Shown: positions 7,615 to 12,690 of the stretch, piece after piece
How positions within the stretch are numbered: position 1 is the stretch's first letter
Layout: the number at the start of each line of letters is the position of its first letter
NCBI GenBank assembly: GCA_003142495.1
Contig: PLMM01000369.1
Span: 1-12,690, forward strand
Direction: 5' to 3'
DNA: 12,690 nucleotides
From: Gemmatimonadota bacterium
GTDB lineage: Bacteria; Gemmatimonadota; Gemmatimonadetes; Gemmatimonadales; Gemmatimonadaceae
Notes under the pieces: generated by a model
What the model was told of the DNA's origin: nothing
The model's input: only the letters and a program-made list of their open reading frames with translations
Database searches by the model: none
Position numbers and translations under genes: made by a program

Positions 7615-8423
7615 GCGCCGCAACGGAGAAGAAGGATCCAGCGCGCATCCGCGCTCTCGTCGTCGACGATGAGCCGCTCGCGCGCGCGCGGATGCGCACG
7701 CTGATCGCCGACCATCCGGACCTCGAGATCGTTGGCGAGTGCGGCGAGGGGGCGGACGCGATTCTGGCGATCGAGAAGCACTCACCCGATCTCGTCTTCC
7801 TCGACATCCAAATGCCCGAGCTCGACGGCTTCGGCGTGATCGAGGCCGTGGGCCCCGATCGCATGCCGCTCGTGATCTTCGTGACGGCGTACGATGAGTA
7901 CGCGGTGCAGGCGTTCGAGGTGCACGCTCTCGACTATCTGCTCAAGCCCGTGGAGCGCGAGCGCTTCGCTGCCGCGCTCGTGCGCGCGAAGGCCAAGCTC
8001 GCGAGCCCCGAGGCGGCGCGCAGCGACGCGGGTCCCGACAAGCAGCAGCTGCAGGCGCTACTCGAGCATCTCGGGCGGCGGCAGCGTCGCGACCTGCGAC
8101 TGGCGATCAAGGTGGATGGGCGGCTGCTGCTCATCCGCACGGCGGAGATCGACTGGATCGAGGCGGTGGATAATCACGCGAAGATCCACGTCGGCGCGGA
8201 CACGCATCTCGTGCGCGACACGCTTACGCGCCTCGAGTCCCGGCTCCCCGCCGCGCGCTTCCTGCGCATTCACCGTTCGACGATCGTGAACACGGAGCGG
8301 GTGAAGGAGCTTCAGCCCTGGTTCCAGGGGGACTTCGTGGTGATCCTGCACGACGGCTCCCGCCACACGAGCGGCAGGAGCTATCGTCAGAAGCTGCAGG
8401 CGTTCATACGGGATGCGTTGTAG
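7611..8423 (+). CDS. LytTR-family response regulator
   Basis: A 270-residue cytoplasmic DNA-binding regulator, cognate to the kinase encoded just upstream. The receiver domain (about 13-128) has the acidic pocket DDE (19-21), phosphoacceptor D65 in VFLDIQMPELDG, T92 in VTAYDEYA and K112 in LLKPVERERF. A linker (129-158, rich in A, S, P and Q) leads to a LytTR domain (about 161-267) with IDWIEAVDNHAKIH (180-193), FLRIHRSTIVN (217-227) and SGRSYRQKL (254-262). The GTG at 7611 overlaps the kinase stop as GTGA. The length fits the LytR/AlgR class. All key residues are present, so it should be functional. Its target is unknown; in related systems nearby genes are often controlled. No LytTR direct repeats were recognised upstream of 5097 or of the MFS gene. 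Confidence 0.96.
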   Translation: MSAATEKKDPARIRALVVDDEPLARARMRTLIADHPDLEIVGECGEGADAILAIEKHSPDLVFLDIQMPELDGFGVIEAVGPDRMPLVIFVTAYDEYAVQAFEVHALDYLLKPVERERFAAALVRAKAKLASPEAARSDAGPDKQQLQALLEHLGRRQRRDLRLAIKVDGRLLLIRTAEIDWIEAVDNHAKIHVGADTHLVRDTLTRLESRLPAARFLRIHRSTIVNTERVKELQPWFQGDFVVILHDGSRHTSGRSYRQKLQAFIRDAL

Positions 8424-8429
8424 CGGCAA

Positions 8430-8640
8430 CTACTGAACGAGCAGCGAGGCGGTCATCACTGCGTGAATCGCGCAGTGATATTCGTAGCTTCCGGCCACGG
8501 TGAAGCCAACCGCTCTGGAGCTGTTCGACGACGCCGGGATGTTCTCGACCGAAGCCCCCGGCGGCTCTGAGTCCCACGTCACGGTGTGCGCGTGCTGATG
8601 CATGTGCGGCCAGCATGGTCACACGTTTCCCGCCCGCCAC
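8430..8640 (-). pseudogene. Frameshifted 3' remnant of a second cupredoxin gene
   Basis: Read on the minus strand, 8591-8433 encodes a cupredoxin C-terminus: AHTVTWD, then FTVAGSYEYHCAIHAVMTAS, then a LLVQ ending and a TAG at 8432. It closely parallels the intact lipoprotein whose stop is at 8730: the last 80 or so bases align at an exact 300-base offset, and the first ten, CTACTGAACG, are identical. All four copper-ligand positions (H, C, H, M) are kept. Upstream the frame hits a TGA at 8621-8619, but the other frame continues the homology as GGKRVTMLAAHASA, so a one-base shift near 8592 is likely. There is no signal peptide, no Ig-like domain and no plausible start. It lies downstream of a terminator and seven bases from the convergent LytTR stop, and is best read as a decayed tandem duplicate. 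Confidence 0.75.
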
Positions 8641-8659
8641 GCCCGTAACCCCGACGCGA

Positions 8660-8693
8660 AACGGCTCCCGTCACTGTGGCGACGGGAGCCGTT
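8660..8693 (-). terminator. Hairpin terminator of the cupredoxin gene
   Basis: A perfect 13-base inverted repeat (8660-8672 with 8681-8693; arm AACGGCTCCCGTC) has an 8-base loop. On the minus strand it begins 37 bases after the cupredoxin stop and is followed by only TTT, a short tract as is common in GC-rich genomes. On the plus strand a run of seven T occurs at 8709-8715, fifteen bases past the stem, so action on transcripts from the LytTR operon is possible but not canonical. Confidence 0.75.
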
Positions 8694-8729
8694 CTCACTA
8701 CTGCAATGTTTTTTTCCAGCGGCGACGAG

Positions 8730-9368
8730 CTACTGAACGGTAATCGTGCCGGTCATGTTTGGATGAATCGAGCAGTGATAATGGTAGACGCCCGCGATGG
8801 TGAAGTCGCGCGAGACATTCGCGCCTGCCGTGGCGGCGATGTCCGTGACCGCTCCCGGTTGCGCGTCCCACGTTACCGTGTGCGCTGTAGCCTGGAAGTG
8901 CCACGTGATGGTTGACGTTCCAGCATCTCTGAGAACGGTGACGGCGGACGGATCGAACGCCAAGCCGGTGGTCGCCGTCACATCGCCCGTCGCCGACGGC
9001 GTGATCACCGCGAGCCCCTGCGAGCCCGTGTGCGTGACGCTGCCGATCGTGATCGACGCCGTGATGGTCGAGTTACCGTTCGCTACGCCGGTGACAAGGC
9101 CGGTCGTCGCATTGACGGTCGCGACCGTGAGATCCGACGAAGACCACGTCACGCCCGTCGACCCGGGAAAGGTCGCGCCATTCTGGTCCTTCGCGATGGC
9201 GGACATCGCGATCGTGCCGCTGACGTCGACGGTGGGCGCTGCCGGGGTGACCGACACGGATGTGAATACCGGCGTTGGGCCGGTCGAATTATCGCTGCTC
9301 CCTCCACACGCAAAGATCGCCGCGGCCACACTCCCGGCCGCGATTGTGCGTACAACACTTCGTAGCAT
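8730..9368 (-). CDS. Lipoprotein with Ig-like (BIG2-type) domain and amicyanin-like cupredoxin domain
   Basis: A 212-residue exported copper protein. The N-terminus is a lipoprotein signal ending IFAC, with lipidated C21 (F at -2 is slightly unusual), followed by a Gly/Ser linker. Residues 34-121 form a bacterial Ig-like domain, with VSVTPAAPTVDVSG, VTWSSSDLTVATVN and GLVTGVANGNSTITAS. Residues 125-212 form a cupredoxin with type 1 copper ligands H163 (AHTVTWD), C199, H202 and M205. The C-x2-H-x2-M spacing is the short ligand loop of amicyanin rather than the x4 loop of plastocyanin or pseudoazurin. It probably carries electrons, or binds copper, at the envelope. The ATG at 9368 has GGGAG eight bases upstream. 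It follows the efflux genes after 122 bases containing a dyad, so it may have its own promoter. Confidence 0.92.
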   Translation of the reverse strand: MLRSVVRTIAAGSVAAAIFACGGSSDNSTGPTPVFTSVSVTPAAPTVDVSGTIAMSAIAKDQNGATFPGSTGVTWSSSDLTVATVNATTGLVTGVANGNSTITASITIGSVTHTGSQGLAVITPSATGDVTATTGLAFDPSAVTVLRDAGTSTITWHFQATAHTVTWDAQPGAVTDIAATAGANVSRDFTIAGVYHYHCSIHPNMTGTITVQ

Positions 9369-9392
9369 GGCCTAGGCTCCCAGAGAAAGGTT

Positions 9393-9415
9393 CTAAAGTG
9401 ACATCGTCAGTTTAG
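9393..9415. promoter_or_regulatory. Imperfect dyad upstream of the cupredoxin gene, candidate operator
   Basis: CTAAAGTGAC (9393-9402), ATC, then GTCAGTTTAG (9406-9415) form a dyad with 9 of 10 positions paired; the one mismatch is G opposite G. It lies 25 bases before the ATG at 9368, and the two AT-rich ends stand out in GC-rich surroundings. This suits a dimeric repressor or activator site. TAAACT on the minus strand, at the right-hand end of the dyad (9414-9409), could serve as a weak -10. There is no T-tract after it, so it does not look like a terminator for the upstream efflux gene. Confidence 0.4.
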
Positions 9416-9490
9416 GCGCCCTCACCAGCACCGAAAACGCATCGGGGGTGAACCGCCATTCCCCGAGGGCGAGCGTTACCGCCGGCGTTG

Positions 9491-11032
9491 CTACCGCGTA
9501 GCCGGCGATTCGGCCCACGCGCCACCAAGCGCCTTGTACAGCTGCACGCCCGACACGAGCTCCAGCCGTTGCGCCTTCGTCAGTGCGAGCTCGCTCGTAA
9601 ATAGATTGCGTTCGGCGTCGAGCACTTCGAGATAACTCGAGACGCCATTCTGATAGCGCCGGTTCGCGAGATCGAACGCGCGTCGCAGTGCGTCCACCTG
9701 TCGCTGCTGCGCCACCGCCTGATCGCGCGATGCGCGTACACCAACGAACGCATCCTCAGCCTCGCGCCGCGCGACGAGCGTCGCCTGCTCGTAGGCGAAG
9801 CGCGCCTGGTCCGAGCGCGCACGCGCGGCGGAGAGCTCGCTGCGCAACGCGCCGCCGCGGAAGAGTGGAATCGAGAGCCCACCGAAGATCTGATAGATCT
9901 CGCCGTTCTGCTGGAAGGTGTCGTTGAACTTGTCGCCCTGCCTGCCGTACTGGCTCGACACCGACACCGTTGGCAAGAGCGCCGCCTTCGCAGCGCCAAC
10001 GCGCGCATTCGCCGCGACGAACGCGTCTTCCGCCTGGCGCACATCGGGGCGGCGCGCGATCAGCTCCGCGGGGAGCTCCGTCGGCAGCACGAACGTACCC
10101 AAGACATCGGTAAGCGACTGCCCGCGCGCGACGGGCGCGGGCGAGTGCCCGACCAACACGCTGAGCGCATTCTCCTGCTGCGCGATCTGCCTCTGAAAAT
10201 CCGCGATGCTCACGGCCGAGTTGTCGACCTCGGACTCGAATTGGCGCACGTCGAGCTCGGAGATGAGCCCCTGCTGATAGCGGCGGAGCGCGAGGTTGAG
10301 CGTTTGCTGCCGCGACGCGAGCGTGCGCTGCGAGATCTCGAGATCGAGATCGAGCTCGCGCAGCTGCAGATACCCGGTCGCCACGTCGCTCACGAGCGTG
10401 AGCACCACCGAGCGACGTCCCTCTTCGCTCGCGAGGTAATCGGCGCGCGCGGCCTGACTGTTACGCCGAATGCGTCCCCAGAAATCGAGCTCCCACTGCA
10501 GATTCGCAGTGACCTGAATGGCATTGAACGCCTCGTTCTGGCCCGGCACGATCACGAGCTTCTCGCGCCCCGCATTCACGACGCCATTGATCTGCGGATA
10601 GTACGACGCCTTCGCCACGCCGTACTGCGCGCGGAACTCGGCGATCGTCGCGATGGCGACGCGCACATCGCGGTTGTTGCGCACCGCGGTGTCGATGAGC
10701 GCCTGCAGCGCGGGATCCCTGATCAGCGCGACCCAGCTCACGCCGGTGCTCACGTCGAGCGGCCGTGACTCGTAGCTCGCACGCCAGTCGGGGCGGCGAA
10801 CCGTCGCCGCGCCGGACGGCGTGTCAGCGGGAGCCGTGGTGGGCGGCGCGATGAGATTCTTTCCGTTCGCGAGCGAGTCGAAGAACGAGCGAACCGAATC
10901 CTCGGACTTCGACGGCGCACGCCACGTGGGCGCGGTCTCCACCTGCGGGCGCTTGTAGCTCGGACCAACGGCGCAGCCGGCGACGACGAGGAGCGCGAGC
11001 AGTCGCGGTGTAACCTTTCGTAGTACACGCAT
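9491..11032 (-). CDS. Outer-membrane efflux lipoprotein of the OprM/NodT family
   Basis: A 513-residue outer-membrane factor, the exit duct of a tripartite RND pump. The lipoprotein signal ends LVVAGC with lipidated C20, followed by the family hallmark VGPSYKRP (22-29). Two outer-membrane efflux repeats follow. Characteristic stretches are LQWELDFWGRIRR (178-190), LPAELIARRPDVRQAE (320-335) and GLSIPLFRGGALRSELSAAR (385-404). Between W37 and W100 there is an unusually long linker, rich in Pro, Thr and Ala at about 61-80, where relatives usually have about 20 residues. This accounts for the length being above the common 470-490. The ATG at 11032 comes two bases after the RND permease stop, so the two are co-transcribed. 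A GGGGG tract ten bases upstream may serve as ribosome binding site. Confidence 0.95.
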   Translation of the reverse strand: MRVLRKVTPRLLALLVVAGCAVGPSYKRPQVETAPTWRAPSKSEDSVRSFFDSLANGKNLIAPPTTAPADTPSGAATVRRPDWRASYESRPLDVSTGVSWVALIRDPALQALIDTAVRNNRDVRVAIATIAEFRAQYGVAKASYYPQINGVVNAGREKLVIVPGQNEAFNAIQVTANLQWELDFWGRIRRNSQAARADYLASEEGRRSVVLTLVSDVATGYLQLRELDLDLEISQRTLASRQQTLNLALRRYQQGLISELDVRQFESEVDNSAVSIADFQRQIAQQENALSVLVGHSPAPVARGQSLTDVLGTFVLPTELPAELIARRPDVRQAEDAFVAANARVGAAKAALLPTVSVSSQYGRQGDKFNDTFQQNGEIYQIFGGLSIPLFRGGALRSELSAARARSDQARFAYEQATLVARREAEDAFVGVRASRDQAVAQQRQVDALRRAFDLANRRYQNGVSSYLEVLDAERNLFTSELALTKAQRLELVSGVQLYKALGGAWAESPATR

Positions 11033-11034
11033 GC

Positions 11035-12690
11035 TCAGTCGTCCCCCGCCACAGTCGTTGCCGCAACGGGAGTCGCCGCGCCCTTTTTCCTGAACAGTCC
11101 ACGCTCACTCAACATGCGTATTTCGGCAAAGAACGATGGGATGAAGAAGATGCCGACGGTCGTGGCCACGAGCATTCCGAAGAACACGCCCGTGCCGATC
11201 GAGTGTCGGCTCTGTGCGCCGGCGCCGCTCGCGACGAGCAGCGGCACGACGCCGAGGATGAAGGCGAATGACGTCATGAGAATCGGGCGCAGTCGCTCGC
11301 GCGCCGCTTCAGTAGCCGCCTCGCGAATCGACAGCCCGTGCGCGCGCAGCTCGTTCGCGAACTCCACGATCAGAATCGCGTTCTTCGCCGCAAGTCCGAC
11401 GACGACGATCAGTCCGACCTGGAAGTAGACGTCGTTCGGCATGTGACGAATCCAGACGCCGAGCAGCGCGCCGAGGAGTCCGAAGGGCACGCCGAAGAGC
11501 ACCGCGAAGGGGATCGACCACGACTCGTACAGCGCCGCAAGCACGAGGAAGACCATGATGATGCCCATCGTGAAGACGAGCGTCGCGGTGCCTCCCTGCA
11601 CTTCCTCGTACGACTGTCCGCTGAATGCGTAGCCCATGCCGAGCGGCGCGTACTTCGTGTCGGCGAGATTCCGCACGGCCTTGAGCAGCTCTCCCGAGCT
11701 CTTTCCGGGAGCCGGCGTGCCGTTCACGACCGCCGCAGTAAATCCGTTGAAGCGCGTCACGATGTTCGGCGCGCCCTTGAACTCCGTCGTCACGAGCGAC
11801 GACACCGGAATCATCTGGCCGGCCGCACTTCGAACGTATAGCCGTCCCACATCTTCCGGACGCTGGCGGAATTGTGGCTGCGCCTCCGCCTGCACGCGGA
11901 ACGTCTTGCCATAGATGTTGAAGTCGTTGATGTAGAGCGTGGACAACATCGCCTGCTGGGTCTGGAAGAGATCCGTGAGCGAGATGCCGAGCGCCTTCAC
12001 CTTTTCACGATCGACGTGCACGAAGAGCTGCGGGAAGTTGACGTTGATGTTCGTTGACAGCCCCGCCGCTTCGGGCAGCTTGTTCGCCTCACCGACGAAC
12101 TGCTGCGCGAGCGCCGCGAATTTCGTGACGTCGTTCACGCTGCGATCCTGCAGATCCATCTCGAGGCCGGCGGTGACGCCGAGCCCGGGAATCTCGGGGA
12201 AGTTGAAGCTGAAGACGATCGCGTCCTTGATCTGCGAGAACGCGCCGTTCGCCTTCCCGAGAATCGCATCGAGCTGGGTATCCGGCGTCTTGCGCTTGTC
12301 CCAGGGCTCGAGCCCCGCGAACACCGTCGCAGAGCTCGTCTGCGCTGCCCCGCCCTGCAGGAGGCTCAACCCGGTCAGTGCGACCGTGCGCGACACGCCC
12401 GGCTGCGCGAGCAGATATTTCTGCACCTGCGCGACGACCGCATCGGTGCGCTGCCGCGACGCCCCCGATGGCAGCTCGATCGCGATCGCGAAGAAGCCCT
12501 TGTCCTCGGTCGGGAGAAATCCGCCGGGTACCACGCGCACCAGCACGATCACGAGCGCCACGACCACAGCGAACGCCGTGAACACCGCCTTCGGGCTGCC
12601 GAGCATGCGGCCCAACGCACCGAGGTAGCCGTTCCGCGAGCGCTCGAAGTTGCGGTTGAACCAGGCGAACGGGCCGCTCGTGGGCGGGTG
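11035..12690 (-). CDS. RND efflux permease (HAE1/AcrB type), C-terminal half only
   Basis: The frame is open from the window's right edge, giving 551 residues, about half of a normal 1,040-residue permease. Numbering within this fragment: FNRNFERSRNGY (11-22) and helix 7 (about 35-54), the conserved GFLPTEDKG (57-65), then the second large periplasmic porter/docking region to about 365. Helices 8 to 12 follow, with YESWSIPFA (388-396), GLAAKNAILIVEF (432-444) and RLRPILMTSFAFILGVVPL (466-484). K436 and T473 match the AcrB proton-relay K940 and T978. The TM4 aspartates lie outside the window. An apparent start at 12615 (TTG) is only an internal codon, since homology continues upstream. It pumps drugs or other amphiphiles out with proton influx. 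An adaptor gene is expected further upstream. Confidence 0.96.
   Translation of the reverse strand, partial: HPPTSGPFAWFNRNFERSRNGYLGALGRMLGSPKAVFTAFAVVVALVIVLVRVVPGGFLPTEDKGFFAIAIELPSGASRQRTDAVVAQVQKYLLAQPGVSRTVALTGLSLLQGGAAQTSSATVFAGLEPWDKRKTPDTQLDAILGKANGAFSQIKDAIVFSFNFPEIPGLGVTAGLEMDLQDRSVNDVTKFAALAQQFVGEANKLPEAAGLSTNINVNFPQLFVHVDREKVKALGISLTDLFQTQQAMLSTLYINDFNIYGKTFRVQAEAQPQFRQRPEDVGRLYVRSAAGQMIPVSSLVTTEFKGAPNIVTRFNGFTAAVVNGTPAPGKSSGELLKAVRNLADTKYAPLGMGYAFSGQSYEEVQGGTATLVFTMGIIMVFLVLAALYESWSIPFAVLFGVPFGLLGALLGVWIRHMPNDVYFQVGLIVVVGLAAKNAILIVEFANELRAHGLSIREAATEAARERLRPILMTSFAFILGVVPLLVASGAGAQSRHSIGTGVFFGMLVATTVGIFFIPSFFAEIRMLSERGLFRKKGAATPVAATTVAGDD

Noticed and set aside
8404..8640. 78-codon minus-strand frame as a separate small gene.
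   Set aside because: Its first part is the out-of-frame upstream portion of the cupredoxin remnant and the rest overlaps the remnant antiparallel to the LytTR end; no ribosome binding site.
8660..8715. Canonical rho-independent terminator for the plus-strand LytTR operon.
   Set aside because: The T run lies fifteen bases beyond the stem, too far for the usual mechanism; the minus-strand reading fits better.
12616..12690. Start of the RND gene at 12615 with an intergenic region to its right.
   Set aside because: The 25 codons upstream continue conserved permease sequence (FNRNFERSRNGY), so the gene simply runs off the window.

Overview
The window is a stretch of very GC-rich bacterial chromosome that is almost fully coding, with overlapping stop/start junctions and several non-ATG starts. 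The mix of genes suggests a Gram-negative soil or sediment bacterium. It includes an outer-membrane efflux lipoprotein, an RND permease, a signal-peptide protein resembling an outer-membrane barrel, a LytS/LytTR two-component pair and an Ig-like/cupredoxin lipoprotein. A member of Gemmatimonadota fits best, but this is an inference from gene style, not from a marker gene; Acidobacteriota or Myxococcota are not excluded.

Layout. (1) Minus strand, 1-3162: three genes with overlapping stop/start codons, read in the order transglutaminase-like A (3162-2284), transglutaminase-like B (2287-1334), then a circularly permuted type 2 ATP-grasp protein (1337 to the left edge, C-terminus missing). This is a predicted amidoligase/peptide-modification cluster. 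A candidate promoter and a clear GGAGG site precede it. (2) Minus strand, 4907-3309: a 14-helix DHA2-type MFS exporter, divergent from the next block. (3) Plus strand, 5097-8423: a four-gene operon with every junction overlapping. It encodes a secreted beta-rich protein, a DoxX-like membrane protein, a six-helix LytS-type histidine kinase and a LytTR response regulator. (4) Minus strand, 12690-8430: an RND permease (N-terminal half off the right edge), then an OprM/NodT-type outer-membrane lipoprotein 2 bases later. After 122 bases with an imperfect dyad comes a lipoprotein carrying an Ig-like and an amicyanin-like cupredoxin domain, then a hairpin terminator, then a frameshifted remnant of a second cupredoxin.

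How they work together. The RND permease and outer-membrane factor are two parts of a tripartite pump; the adaptor is presumably upstream, outside the window. The kinase/regulator pair probably reports on envelope state and may act on its own operon or on the divergent MFS gene, though no LytTR site was recognised. The transglutaminase/ATP-grasp cluster probably makes or remodels an amide-linked product that has not been identified. No RNA gene, insertion sequence, CRISPR array or phage gene was seen.
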